Source of the DNA: a virus
Reading direction: 5' to 3' (one strand)
IMG/VR virus record: IMGVR_UViG_3300037488_003559
Span: 1 to 21,829 of that record
DNA length: 21,829 nt
In this document: piece by piece, positions 12,766 to 21,829 of the stretch
Layout: the number at the start of each line of letters is the position of its first letter
Numbering within the stretch: position 1 is the first letter of the stretch
Notes under the pieces: generated by a model
Database searches by the model: none
Told to the model about the DNA's origin: nothing
What the model saw: only the letters and a program-made list of their open reading frames with translations
Translations under genes and position numbers: made by a program

Positions 12766-15633
12766 ATGCCTCCAGCAACTCCAGGAACTCCAGCAACGCC
12801 TTCTCGTGCTTCTGTCCGAGCTTTGAATCAACAGACGAAAGCCGCTAGTGTTTTTACTACTGAATTGAATAAAGCTGAGCGGTCTCTTAATCAAATTAAC
12901 GACACCATTAATAAGCTCAGTTTTGAAAAAGCCCTGTCTTATGTTGAAGCCGATATAGCAAAAAAGCGTTTGTTTGACTTGAATAAGGAGTTGGAGAGGC
13001 TACGAAAAAAAGAAGAATCTTTAGCAAAGAGTAAAAAGAGATTTTCGGCTCGTGCAATTACTCAGCAAAAATTATTGAGCGCTAAGATAAAACAAACAAC
13101 AAAGGATATTGAGGCTGAGGGTCTGGCGGTAGAGAAGTTTCAGATGTCCCTTAAAAAAACTTCTGAAATAGGACATGAGGCTTTTGAGAGATTGGGTGAG
13201 GGGGCGAGTTCTTTTGGTGACATGATAAAAGCTATCGGTCGTCACTCCCCCCGGGACCTTGGTAAGGCCTCCAAAAAGGCCACTGAGGTTGGAAAGAGCC
13301 TGTCAAAATGGGGAGAGAGTCTTACAGGTGCAAAGGGTGTAATGAAGGCATTCGCCCCTGCAGTACAAAAACTTGGAATGGGCCTGGGAGGGGTTTCCAA
13401 AATCATGACTGGGCCAGCGGGATGGGCTGCAATGGCCACGAGTGCTTTAGTTGATATTGAGATGAGGGCGGATAAGTTCCTTAAAGAGCAAAACAAGATT
13501 TTTGCAGGGATGCGTGGCCCCAATATCATGTCAGGAGACGTTAAGAAGCAGTTTAAGGATTTTAATGATCAGATTTTTAAGGCAATGGATAATATTCATG
13601 ATGGTCTCAATGTCAAAGAGGTACAGCAATTCTTTCAGGCCATGTCGGATTCAGGGACAGCAGTAGGGAAGTTAAATAATAATTTCCAAACATATAGGGA
13701 TGTGGTGAGTGTGGCTGCTAAAGCCAGTAAGAACTGGGGAGTGGATATATCGTATATGGGTCAGGCTTCAAGTGACCTTATGCAGGACTACCGTGCTGAT
13801 CTCTCCACCATAGATGATCTGTTTAATCAAGTTGCTTTTGATGCGGGCAAATCGGGGCTCTCTACAGATAAGTTTTGGTCTGCAATTAAAAATGCTACGA
13901 CAGGATTGGGATTTTATGGCCTCGCTTTTGAGGGCTTAGGAAAAACCATGGGGGAATGGACTAAGCAACAGATTGGAGGTGCAAAGGACGCCGAATCTGC
14001 CCTTTCAAACATGGCGGATATCTCTAAGAAATCTTTTAAAGATGCCTTCAAATATGTCGGTTTGGCTGTAGAGACCGGTGGCTATGACCTGGGATCTGCG
14101 ATTGGGGAGCAGATAGCAAAGGCTGAAAAAGCTAAGCTGACCGCGACACCAGAGCAGAGGAAACAACTGACGATACGACAGGGCACCTTACAAAAAGCAC
14201 AGAGTGCATGGGCCGGAGGAGACAGAGGAAAAGCCATGCGGATAATGTCTCAGAATATGGGTGAGCTCGCGGATGACATGCCGAATATGGTGCGGTCCAT
14301 TCTTATGGGGAACAAAGATCTCAAAGATGCTTCCGACGAATCTAGCGAGGCTTTTGGCAATGCTGTTATTTTCGCCGAATCGTTGGGAGTTAGTCTCGAA
14401 TCGGTAAGGATGCTTGCCCGAGAAATGGCTACTTTTGGCCTGACAATCGAAGAGATTATGAAGGCTTCAGCAGGACAGGGGCCATTGTCTATAGACAAGA
14501 CCCTTATTGATAAACTTTCCTCCTCAGATGCACAGGTTCAGGAGCAGGGGATCAAGGAGTTGACAGCAGTTTTGGCTCCTACGTACAAGGAGAATGCTGA
14601 TGCCTTATCCAAGCTGGCTGCTTCAGATAAAGAAATACGCGATGCCTTGATAAGTGGGAATCTACCCAAGGCACTGGAGGCCTTAAAAAACGACCAAAGA
14701 AGGATGACTAAAGACTTAGGGTCGAATAACAAGCTCTCTGGAAAAACGGATAAACAAATAGCCATGAGTGCCCAGGATACTTTTACCCAGTTACGGGACG
14801 GAACCCTTTCCTGGGAAGAAATGGTGAATATGGGATTGGATGAGGGCAAATACTGGCTGGCGAGTATGTCCGGGGCGGAAAAATTAAATAACCTTGTTAC
14901 TCAAATTCTGCATGCAATGCCTAGGCATAAAGAATCTACAGCGGCACAGGGAGCCAAAACAAAAGCGGCCCTTGGTTTAGGAATAATTTCCGACATGAGC
15001 TCGGTTAAAGGACAAGGAGCCGCGGTAACAGAAGCGCTCAAAAAAAGATCCCTGCTAGGGGGAGTCCCTCAAATGATGGGAGGCATGACTGGGGATTTTG
15101 ATAAGAAGAAGGCTATTGAAGATGTCCGTGCTCTTAGTAAGCAGGTTCCAGCAACAGCTTTACAAAAGGATTTGGGGGCACTTACAAATAAGTTAAAAGA
15201 GATGGATGCAGAAACTAATCCTGAAAAAATGAAAGGTTTTCAGGAAGAGTTAAATAGCCTGACATTAGCAGTTAAGACTTCAGCAGAGGGCCTACGAAAT
15301 TCATATAGTGGACTTATATCAGACCTGACTACAAATAAAGCAGTTGGTGCCTCAGCAAATTTAACTGGGATGACTGCAAAAGCCACCATGAGAGATCCCC
15401 AGCTCATTACCTCTCCAGGATTCGTCAAGCTTGATCCCGGTGAAATGCTTCAACCCGGTAACTTCGCCAGGACTACGCTGGCAACTTTGCCCTCGGCTCC
15501 GGGTAGCCAGGGCCCTACGGCAGGGGTGGGGGGAAGATCAATAACCATAAATGTCAGTGCTAATGAAAAGGATTTGGCCACAAAGATAGCCAATGAGGTA
15601 AGGTCAGTCCTTTTTAAAGAAAGAATGGTATAG
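12766..15633 (+). CDS. Tape measure protein
   Basis: It sets tail length, is packed inside the tube, and is released into the cell envelope on contraction. Evidence: large size (955 aa) after the chaperone pair; Pro/Ala-rich N-terminus; long coiled coil at about 30-130 (LNKAERSLNQINDTINKL, LNKELERLRKKEESL); a Gly/Ala-rich hydrophobic stretch at about 190-230 (GMGLGGVSKIMTGPAGWAA); mainly helical remainder; and a typical tape-measure end (SITINVSANEKDLATKIANEV). At about 1.5 angstrom per residue, 955 residues predict a tail near 140 nm. I see no peptidase or lysozyme motif inside it. It ends in TAG one base before the next ATG, so it is co-translated with the baseplate genes. Shine-Dalgarno is AGGGAA. 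Confidence 0.9.
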   Translation: MPPATPGTPATPSRASVRALNQQTKAASVFTTELNKAERSLNQINDTINKLSFEKALSYVEADIAKKRLFDLNKELERLRKKEESLAKSKKRFSARAITQQKLLSAKIKQTTKDIEAEGLAVEKFQMSLKKTSEIGHEAFERLGEGASSFGDMIKAIGRHSPRDLGKASKKATEVGKSLSKWGESLTGAKGVMKAFAPAVQKLGMGLGGVSKIMTGPAGWAAMATSALVDIEMRADKFLKEQNKIFAGMRGPNIMSGDVKKQFKDFNDQIFKAMDNIHDGLNVKEVQQFFQAMSDSGTAVGKLNNNFQTYRDVVSVAAKASKNWGVDISYMGQASSDLMQDYRADLSTIDDLFNQVAFDAGKSGLSTDKFWSAIKNATTGLGFYGLAFEGLGKTMGEWTKQQIGGAKDAESALSNMADISKKSFKDAFKYVGLAVETGGYDLGSAIGEQIAKAEKAKLTATPEQRKQLTIRQGTLQKAQSAWAGGDRGKAMRIMSQNMGELADDMPNMVRSILMGNKDLKDASDESSEAFGNAVIFAESLGVSLESVRMLAREMATFGLTIEEIMKASAGQGPLSIDKTLIDKLSSSDAQVQEQGIKELTAVLAPTYKENADALSKLAASDKEIRDALISGNLPKALEALKNDQRRMTKDLGSNNKLSGKTDKQIAMSAQDTFTQLRDGTLSWEEMVNMGLDEGKYWLASMSGAEKLNNLVTQILHAMPRHKESTAAQGAKTKAALGLGIISDMSSVKGQGAAVTEALKKRSLLGGVPQMMGGMTGDFDKKKAIEDVRALSKQVPATALQKDLGALTNKLKEMDAETNPEKMKGFQEELNSLTLAVKTSAEGLRNSYSGLISDLTTNKAVGASANLTGMTAKATMRDPQLITSPGFVKLDPGEMLQPGNFARTTLATLPSAPGSQGPTAGVGGRSITINVSANEKDLATKIANEVRSVLFKERMV

Positions 15634-15634
15634 T

Positions 15635-16438
15635 ATGTCTGATGTTAATATGTCCGGCACGTATCAGGCACAAAAACTGTCGGAGTTTCAGAACACAGAA
15701 CGGCGTGCTTCAACAGACGCAGCCGCATCCGATTACTACTCAGCCCAGGAGAGTCATCTTTATACAGTTCATGGGCTGAATCGGCCTGAGAAACTAAATT
15801 TCTATATAGAGCTTGTGACTGGTCAAGGCCAGGTTAGGCCATACTATCTGCAAAATACAAACACCCCAATTCAGGGGATGATCCTTTATATAAACCCTAA
15901 TTCTGTCTCTATTAACCTTTCTAAGATTATCAACAGGACTCAGGCCATGGTCGGGTGGGTTGAGGATCATTGGGGGGAAGAGCTTGACACAATTACTTTT
16001 CAGGGTAGCTCAGCTGCTTTCATTTTTTCAACGCCTGTTCCCGGGTCTGATGTAGGATTTCAGTCTTCTGCTTTGCAGTCTCCTGAGCAGGTCAGGGAAT
16101 ATTTCAATAAGTATCAGGATCTTCCGGACATATCAAAAACGGCAGAGCCCTCTCTGGGGACACCCATTTTTACGGGACTGACGGCATTAAAAAGGCGGGA
16201 CACAGTCGCTTATCAGGAGTTCAGAAAGATTATTCAAATCATGGATGGGAATGGTGCCACCTTTGACAGTTGGGGTTTTATTAAGGATCGCCTGTTTGTT
16301 CAGTTGAGCTATGACTATGCTTCGTATAGGGGCTATTTTGAGAGCATTGACATAACTGAGGATGCTATCAGCCCATACAGATTTACATATACGATTACAT
16401 TCAAGTCAGAAAAAACTATTTACTCTTTTGTAAGGTAA
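15635..16438 (+). CDS. Baseplate tube-adaptor-like protein (267 aa), paralogue of the next gene
   Basis: Starts one base after the tape measure stop. The core reads INPNSVSINLSKIINRTQ (86-103), then VGWVEDHWGEELDTITFQGSSAAFIF (106-131), and ends with LSYDYASYRGYFESIDITE (224-242) and SPYRFTYTITF (246-256). The same series of landmarks appears in the 395-aa protein downstream. The NPxxV...HWG...GSSAAF pattern is known from small baseplate proteins that start the tail tube in contractile phages, so a gp48/gp54-like adaptor joining hub and tube is likely. Residues 1-45 are polar and probably an arm. Exact placement in the baseplate is inferred. Confidence 0.75.
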   Translation: MSDVNMSGTYQAQKLSEFQNTERRASTDAAASDYYSAQESHLYTVHGLNRPEKLNFYIELVTGQGQVRPYYLQNTNTPIQGMILYINPNSVSINLSKIINRTQAMVGWVEDHWGEELDTITFQGSSAAFIFSTPVPGSDVGFQSSALQSPEQVREYFNKYQDLPDISKTAEPSLGTPIFTGLTALKRRDTVAYQEFRKIIQIMDGNGATFDSWGFIKDRLFVQLSYDYASYRGYFESIDITEDAISPYRFTYTITFKSEKTIYSFVR

Positions 16439-16441
16439 AAA

Positions 16442-17629
16442 ATGAATCCCGAATCCTCTACTAACATACCTAAGATCAGGCGGGAGACAGACGAGTTTCT
16501 TGATCAGTTTCCTTCCTCTCTGTATGCTCCGTTTGCGGGGTTAAAGAATGAGGATCTGCTTTCCGATCTTGATATAGGGCCTTTTCTTCAGGCCAGCAGT
16601 GCCCTGGGCCTGTCACAGGACCCTTATCTGACCGGAGCTTCTCCAGCCTGTCTTCCGATGACGTTCAGAATTATTGATAAAACAGGGAGTGTAGCTCTTG
16701 AGTTCACCCTCCTGGTTAATCCGAGTAATATGAACCATGGTAAAACCTCTACGGTTGGGGCGAGCTTTACTCGTGAGGGTTACGTAACTCAGATGTGGGG
16801 GCCTAATCAGGATTTAATAACCGCTTCGGGGTCATCCGCCGCTTTTATGGTAGCGGGCATAGGGCTTACCTCTGTTGGGAGGAGAAGATCTTTTGGGTTT
16901 TTGAATTTTACTACTCTACTGGCAACTTACCGAAGTAATGGCTATCTTCTGGGAGACCCCACTCTTGAGTCGGGATTGACACGGGTGGTAAATTTGGTGA
17001 CCGGGGTGGAGCTGACATACGACAACCAGAGTTACATGGGGCATTTTAATAACTTTACCATTGATGAGAATGCTGATAGTCCTTTCCGGTTTAATTATAA
17101 TTTTGATTTCGTTGTGAGCATGCTCAGTAAAAACTATAATGAGGTTAGGGGTCATTTCGCCTCAATAGATGACTTGAGTGGACGGGATCCGGCTCCGATT
17201 CCTCTGGTGGGTGATATCTCTCAAGATAATGTACCGTTTCAGGGCATTAAATCCCCAGAGTATGTCAGGCCTCAAAGTGTTCAGGATCTTTTTGATTATA
17301 GAAATGATATCCAAATAGAGTATGGGGAGCTTGCTTTTCCCCCAGAGCCTGATCCTGTTAAGGAACCGGATTTGTTACCCCAATTTAATTTCAATGGGGA
17401 CGTTAAAAGTACTTGGAAGCTACCTGTCGGGAGTGGAAAAGGTGGAGGTGGTGGGGCATCGAGAACAATGCCTTATAATGAGGCGGAGGTTAAAAGGAGT
17501 AATGCCTCACAGGCGCGTGTGGCGAATACGGCATTTAAAACTAGTCCGTTGTTGAACACGAAACTAACTAAAACACTCAATTGGTCTCCGGACAATAACT
17601 ACCGGCAGAACTTAAACCTGAAGACGTAA
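16442..17629 (+). CDS. Baseplate tube-adaptor-like protein (395 aa), paralogue of the previous gene
   Basis: Starts three bases after the previous stop, with TAAGG inside that gene's end as ribosome-binding site. Shared landmarks with the 267-aa protein: LVNPSNMNHGKT (91-102), VTQMWGPNQDLITASGSSAAFMV (115-137), ELTYDNQSYMGHFNNFTIDE (190-209) and SPFRFNYNFDF (213-223). It has a longer N-terminal part (about 75 residues) and a C-terminal extension of about 165 residues that is Pro-rich, then Gly-rich (run of Gly near 331-335), then polar. The pair resembles the two-step tube initiation of T4 (gp48 and gp54), where two related rings bridge the hub and the first tube ring. The extension may contact the sheath start or wedge; that is a guess. 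Confidence 0.7.
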   Translation: MNPESSTNIPKIRRETDEFLDQFPSSLYAPFAGLKNEDLLSDLDIGPFLQASSALGLSQDPYLTGASPACLPMTFRIIDKTGSVALEFTLLVNPSNMNHGKTSTVGASFTREGYVTQMWGPNQDLITASGSSAAFMVAGIGLTSVGRRRSFGFLNFTTLLATYRSNGYLLGDPTLESGLTRVVNLVTGVELTYDNQSYMGHFNNFTIDENADSPFRFNYNFDFVVSMLSKNYNEVRGHFASIDDLSGRDPAPIPLVGDISQDNVPFQGIKSPEYVRPQSVQDLFDYRNDIQIEYGELAFPPEPDPVKEPDLLPQFNFNGDVKSTWKLPVGSGKGGGGGASRTMPYNEAEVKRSNASQARVANTAFKTSPLLNTKLTKTLNWSPDNNYRQNLNLKT

Positions 17630-17642
17630 TGGGGTTTGACTA

Positions 17643-20018
17643 ATGGCAATCAATGACGGAATTTTTACACTAGAGGAGTTTAATAATCGCGGAGTTATTA
17701 AGCTGGCCCCAGACGCTCTGCTCTACATTGGCAGTGGCCTTAATCAGACGAGAGTGGTCAACTCTATTTCAGTTGCTTCAACTACGGGTCAAAACAAGAT
17801 AGAATTAAACGGGGGCATCTCGTCGATTACAATCAATAATACTATTGATACTCCGGGAGCATCCACGGCTTCGATCGAGGTGTCCACTCCTATCTACGGA
17901 GAAAATTCCCAATACTGGATTAACTATCCGGGGCCTGATGCCAACACTACTATTAAATATTCAATCTTCGTTCCTATGATGGAGGTGAAGGTATTTTTTA
18001 AAGGCCGTTTCATGGTGAACAATAAACCCCAATACTACCAGGCTTTTTGGGGATTTATTACAAATGTAGAGGAAAGCTATAGTGGTGGGGTTTATAAGAT
18101 AGCCCTTCAGTGCTGTGACATTCTACATTGGTGGTCATACCATAAAATTAATGTTCATCCGACGCCTGAGAGCAGTACCGTAGCTGGTGTGCCCCAACCG
18201 TTGACTTTCTGGTCTACCATATTTAAAAATACGAATGCTTTCAGCATTATTCAGGCCTTGACAGAGCTTAGTGGAAATATCTCTTTCGTGACTCCGGCCT
18301 GGCTTGGTCAGTTGAACTCAATAGATGAGGTCTTTCCAAAAGATGAGTTTGCCCTGTTTACTCAGGGTCAGATCATGACCTATTGGCGACAGAGATTTGC
18401 CACGATAGGTAATTTTTTAAAAATGTACGGCATGCACGGGCAACTGGTGGATAATGGCAAGATCAGAACTTTGCAACCTGATTCAATAAATCCTGACAAA
18501 TTCAAGCCTGAAGTGGGTTCTCTGAATGCAACGGATTCAAAAGCAAAAAATCAGTATACCCTCGATGAAAGTTTTCTGGAGAATTTTCCTGTCTTCGGAG
18601 ATCTGACTAATCTGGGTACTTTTGAATCCGCCGAATATATGACACGCCTTGAGATAGCAACGGAGGTTAAAAACAGATGCGACTATGAGTTTTTTCAGGA
18701 TACTAATGGTAACTTTGTTTTTAAACCTCCTTTCTATAATCTGAATGTCAAGGGTGTGCAACCGTATACGATTCGACCAAATGACATAATAAATTTTTCA
18801 CTGGCAACAGATGTTGAAGCAATAACAACTGTGATGACTGTTAATTTTCCATTTGCGAGAGGCTTCTATTCTCCGGAACTGCCTTTAAAGAAAGGGTTCC
18901 ATATGGACGTAGGCCTCGTTCAAAAGTACGGTGTCAAGTACGAGGAGATCAGTGTTAATTATCTAACGGATGCTAAGCTGGCCCGCTCCTATGCTGCGGC
19001 CCTGATGGGAACAAAAAATGCAAAATCAATCGCGGGTTCCATAACTATTCCAGGACGCCCTGAAATGAAAATGGGTTATCCTGTCTATGTAGAACATCGT
19101 GATGCCTTTTATTATGTACGTACTATCTCTCATACTTTTGACTTTGGGGGAACTTTTACTACAACGCTTGGAATTGAAGCGGAGCGTAAAAAGGTTTATG
19201 AATATGAGGTTATTGACAAGATAAAACAGACGGGATTCAGACAACCCCTCGCCAGGGGAGTTTATAGATTAGCAGACGAATTAGTTAAAAATAATCCTAT
19301 TAATCCAAATGATCCACCTTCAATTGATATGGGTAATGATAAGATTAAAGCCATTCTCAGTAGCAATCAGCATACCGCTTCAGCAACTCAAGGGCGGTAT
19401 GTCGTTGACTTTCAAAGGAAGAAGGTTGACGGGGTTGAACTCGGACCCATAGATACGGATGGGTCAGATCATACTGAGGATGTCATAACGGATAAAACAT
19501 ACCCCTATACAGATGAGGAAGGCTATGCCGTTATAGGGGCTTTTACCTATGGCCGAGGTCTGAATCCTTATTTTCTAGACAAGCCCAAAAGAGATGACAT
19601 CTCTAAAAAAACATATGAAATTACAATGATGAGTAAACCAGCATATAAAGCGGAATCGGATGCTATGAAAAACGTGTTTTCTCAGGGCGAAGAGGGCACG
19701 GTTCCGGCTTATACAGAACTATTGGGCGGGGCAATGCCTTCCTCTTTGGGTCAGAGCATAGATGTTCATACGGTAGGTCAGACTGCTACCATTACTGATA
19801 CCCAAAAAGAGGCATCAGTAACAGAGGCGGTGACTAACGCAACGGCAGGGGCGGGAAATAAACCCACAGGGGCATTAGTGGATCAGAGTGCATATCTTAT
19901 TAATAGAAATAATAATTTTGCAGCTCCTGATGCATTGAAAGTCAATGTCTCTGTTCTAGCACCTCCGGATAACTCGATAAGAGTCAAGACAAGTTTGGAT
20001 TTTATTTCGGGTATATAA
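17643..20018 (+). CDS. Baseplate hub protein (gpD/gp27-like)
   Basis: 791 aa. The first 520 residues fit the late-control-D/gp27 hub type: an N-terminal beta barrel (TIDTPGASTASIEVSTP, YYQAFWGFITNVEESYSGGVYKIALQCCDI, the usual feature where the hub describes its own turns around VxL.C.D), a middle mixed domain, and a C-terminal barrel ending GRPEMKMGYPVYVEHRDAFYYVRTISHTFDFGG and TTTLGIEAERKK (about 470-515). Residues 520-791 are an added tail with no recognised fold, including an acidic stretch (DTDGSDHTEDVITDK), YGRGLNPYF and a Thr/Ala-rich region. The gene is followed by the spike gene, as expected for a hub-spike pair. Start: ATG 13 bases after the previous stop, with only a weak GGGG as ribosome-binding site, suggesting coupling. 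Confidence 0.85.
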   Translation: MAINDGIFTLEEFNNRGVIKLAPDALLYIGSGLNQTRVVNSISVASTTGQNKIELNGGISSITINNTIDTPGASTASIEVSTPIYGENSQYWINYPGPDANTTIKYSIFVPMMEVKVFFKGRFMVNNKPQYYQAFWGFITNVEESYSGGVYKIALQCCDILHWWSYHKINVHPTPESSTVAGVPQPLTFWSTIFKNTNAFSIIQALTELSGNISFVTPAWLGQLNSIDEVFPKDEFALFTQGQIMTYWRQRFATIGNFLKMYGMHGQLVDNGKIRTLQPDSINPDKFKPEVGSLNATDSKAKNQYTLDESFLENFPVFGDLTNLGTFESAEYMTRLEIATEVKNRCDYEFFQDTNGNFVFKPPFYNLNVKGVQPYTIRPNDIINFSLATDVEAITTVMTVNFPFARGFYSPELPLKKGFHMDVGLVQKYGVKYEEISVNYLTDAKLARSYAAALMGTKNAKSIAGSITIPGRPEMKMGYPVYVEHRDAFYYVRTISHTFDFGGTFTTTLGIEAERKKVYEYEVIDKIKQTGFRQPLARGVYRLADELVKNNPINPNDPPSIDMGNDKIKAILSSNQHTASATQGRYVVDFQRKKVDGVELGPIDTDGSDHTEDVITDKTYPYTDEEGYAVIGAFTYGRGLNPYFLDKPKRDDISKKTYEITMMSKPAYKAESDAMKNVFSQGEEGTVPAYTELLGGAMPSSLGQSIDVHTVGQTATITDTQKEASVTEAVTNATAGAGNKPTGALVDQSAYLINRNNNFAAPDALKVNVSVLAPPDNSIRVKTSLDFISGI

Positions 20019-20042
20019 GGAATTTAAAGCACCGAGGGAAAA

Positions 20043-21829
20043 ATGAGTTTCGATAAAAAACATTACCATAAAAATGCCAAACCTGCATTCTCCACACAGT
20101 TTGATGGGCTAAATAGAGAGCATCAATATTTCTATCTTCGCTTAGCTATTATTGATGATGTTGACCCTGATAAATATCTGATGCGAATCACATGGTATGA
20201 GCAGAATGGCTCAAGGAATGAAGTTCCCCTTTCTTTCCCTTACATGGGACCTGCCGGATGTATTGGAGCCTATCCTGAGAAAGGGGCTTTGGGAATTTTT
20301 GGCTTTTTCAATGAGGGTGGCGGGAAGGGCTCTCCTTTATTGCTGGCATGCATACCAAGGAGCCTTTTCGCAGGATTGAATAATGCCCTAGTTAAGACTT
20401 ATCCGGATTCGATCACAACTGATGATTTTAATGAGATAGAGTATAAGTTCAGGAAAATGACTCTTGGTGATGCCGTTGTCAGAGCTCCTGCCGGGGGCTA
20501 CATATTTCTGAACAAAAATGTTGAGTTAACGGACGACATGCAGGACTCCATTCTTTTACGGGAAAGCGATCAGTCCATACTCTCAACGTCTCTCAATAAC
20601 TTTATTTTTGCGGATGGTGCCTCAGTCAGCATGGGCCCAGTCATGAGGAATGGGCTGGTTATTTATGACGAAATAGGCAATAAAAGCCACCCATACGGAA
20701 GCATTCATCCTGTTGCGAGCGGAAAAAATGTCATCTATATCGTGAGGCACGGGGAAGAGATAGATAGCAATACTGTTTTCTATTCTGAGTATAAAGTGGA
20801 TGTCGATGAGTTCGGTGATGGAAAGATAGACCTGAATGATGTCAACAGCACTACTTTGATGTCTGTCAGGGATCCTATCGTGACCATGGCCATGGGGAAT
20901 TTCATTGGGGATAGAAAGAGCCCTCATTACGGCTATCCTCTGAAGGTCAGACTTTTTGCTTCAACAAACGACGGAAAAGGTGCCTTCTCTCTAGAACGGT
21001 GCATACAAAGTGGTGGATCAGACGAGCCCTCAATTATAGGCCTGGCCTATGCCCTTCATTTTCCGAAGAGTGGGGCTTTCATGGGTTTTGACAAAGAAGG
21101 CCACCATTATCTACATCTGCCAGCGTCAAGATCAAATCCATTAGGTGCTGGTAGATCAATGTCGATTCTTGCCCATGGCAATTTAAAAGAGATATGGGGC
21201 AATGCTGCTCCGGATAATAATTCATGGGATTTGACGGCAACAGGTGGAGTCAGGTGGAACATTGGCTCCCATAATGACCAGAACCAGCAGAAGAGTCGTA
21301 GTATTCAGATTAAGACATCTGGCGGGATTTACATCGAAGCCGGTGGCAATGATGACGATACATATACGACTAAAAGTAAAACTGTAATAAATGGTTTTGC
21401 TAAACACGAGGTCTTAAGGGGAAATGTTCTCGAACAGGTTGGGGGCAGTAAGGTTGTGGTAAGTGGCCCATTGGACGCCACAGTTAATGGCCTTAAGACT
21501 GAGAACATTACCGGGTCAGCAGAGGAAACAGTTCAGAGCGAAAAAAGTGTATCAGTCTCTGGAAATTATTCTGAAGTAGTTGTGAAACAGAAACAGGGTA
21601 AATTTGGCAGTAGAAAAACTATAATTTCTACTGGAGATGATGAAACGCAAGTTATGGTAGGGAGTATCAAAGAGTCAATCACTCTTGGGAAAAGGATTAC
21701 TGAAGTTGGGGGGCCTGGCGTGCCGGGATTACCTGGTATGGGTATTGAACAATCTATACTAAGTGGTACATGCTCAACTTCTATAAAAGCCGGTCAGTAT
21801 AAGGTTAATGTGACTTTGGGAGGAATTGA
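20043..21829 (+). CDS. 3'-partial baseplate spike protein (gp5/VgrG-like, no lysozyme seen)
   Basis: An ATG at 20043 behind GAGGG opens a frame with no stop to the last base (595 codons plus two bases), so the gene continues past the window. The TGA at the very end is in another frame. Residues about 45-106 look like the OB-fold of spike proteins (YLMRITWYE, then PYMGPAGCIGAYPEKGALGIFGFF and SPLLLACIPRS). A beta-rich section follows (GDAVVRAPAGGYIFL, then LLRESDQSILSTS). From about 420 on, short repeated strands (SGGIYIEAGG, VLEQVGGSKVVVSG, KSVSVSGNYSEVVV) suggest a trimeric beta-helix like that of gp5 or VgrG. No lysozyme catalytic pattern is visible in this part. An EF-hand-like loop lies at 255-266. 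Directly after the hub gene, this is the membrane-piercing spike. Confidence 0.85.
   Translation, partial: MSFDKKHYHKNAKPAFSTQFDGLNREHQYFYLRLAIIDDVDPDKYLMRITWYEQNGSRNEVPLSFPYMGPAGCIGAYPEKGALGIFGFFNEGGGKGSPLLLACIPRSLFAGLNNALVKTYPDSITTDDFNEIEYKFRKMTLGDAVVRAPAGGYIFLNKNVELTDDMQDSILLRESDQSILSTSLNNFIFADGASVSMGPVMRNGLVIYDEIGNKSHPYGSIHPVASGKNVIYIVRHGEEIDSNTVFYSEYKVDVDEFGDGKIDLNDVNSTTLMSVRDPIVTMAMGNFIGDRKSPHYGYPLKVRLFASTNDGKGAFSLERCIQSGGSDEPSIIGLAYALHFPKSGAFMGFDKEGHHYLHLPASRSNPLGAGRSMSILAHGNLKEIWGNAAPDNNSWDLTATGGVRWNIGSHNDQNQQKSRSIQIKTSGGIYIEAGGNDDDTYTTKSKTVINGFAKHEVLRGNVLEQVGGSKVVVSGPLDATVNGLKTENITGSAEETVQSEKSVSVSGNYSEVVVKQKQGKFGSRKTIISTGDDETQVMVGSIKESITLGKRITEVGGPGVPGLPGMGIEQSILSGTCSTSIKAGQYKVNVTLGGI

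Noticed and set aside
21827-21829. TGA at the window end as stop of the spike gene
   Set aside because: It is not in the frame of the ATG at 20043; the frame leaves two unused bases at the edge.
1-21829. CRISPR array, tRNA, insertion sequence, attachment site, or stop-codon recoding
   Set aside because: No regularly spaced repeats, cloverleaf-like segments, transposase or integrase frames were seen, and TAA, TAG and TGA all end genes normally.

Overview
The window reads as the virion-structure module of a tailed bacteriophage with a contractile tail (myovirus morphology). All recognisable genes lie on the + strand and are tightly packed, mostly behind good Shine-Dalgarno sequences (AGGAGG and close variants). 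TAA, TAG and TGA all serve as stops, so there is no sign of stop-codon reassignment. No integrase, host gene, tRNA or replication gene is present, so the host and lifestyle cannot be told from this piece. Strong Shine-Dalgarno use argues mildly against a Bacteroidota host.

Layout. (1) 1-5767, neck region plus an accessory cluster: the 3' part of a large protein with a fibronectin-III-like segment and a Cys/His cluster, a weak 77-codon ORF, a zinc-ribbon protein with a Lys/Glu-rich tail, a 181-aa protein, a 337-aa actin-fold protein of MreB/MamK type, a 465-aa neck or tail-terminator-like protein, and a small FmdB-type zinc-ribbon protein. (2) 5881-10878, tail shaft: a long (942 aa) sheath with inserted beta-domain repeats, a 455-aa zinc-ribbon/Lys-Glu-rich protein, and the tube. 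Hairpins follow the sheath and the tube. (3) 11103-15633: two ATGA-overlapping genes in the tail-assembly-chaperone position, then the tape measure (955 aa). (4) 15635-21829, baseplate: two paralogous tube-baseplate adaptor-like proteins, a gpD/gp27-like hub, and a gp5/VgrG-like spike that runs off the end of the window.

The shaft and baseplate order (sheath, tube, chaperones, tape measure, adaptor, hub, spike) is standard phage logic. The unusual parts are the actin-like gene with an altered second phosphate loop inside the neck cluster, four proteins with paired CxxC/CxxH metal-site motifs, one beta-module recurring in neck and sheath proteins, the zinc-ribbon gene between sheath and tube, and a repeated intergenic motif (TAATCTNNTAATA).

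Both ends of the window cut genes. The first gene is open to the left edge, so the GTG at 252 is not its start. The spike gene (from 20043) has no stop before the right edge.
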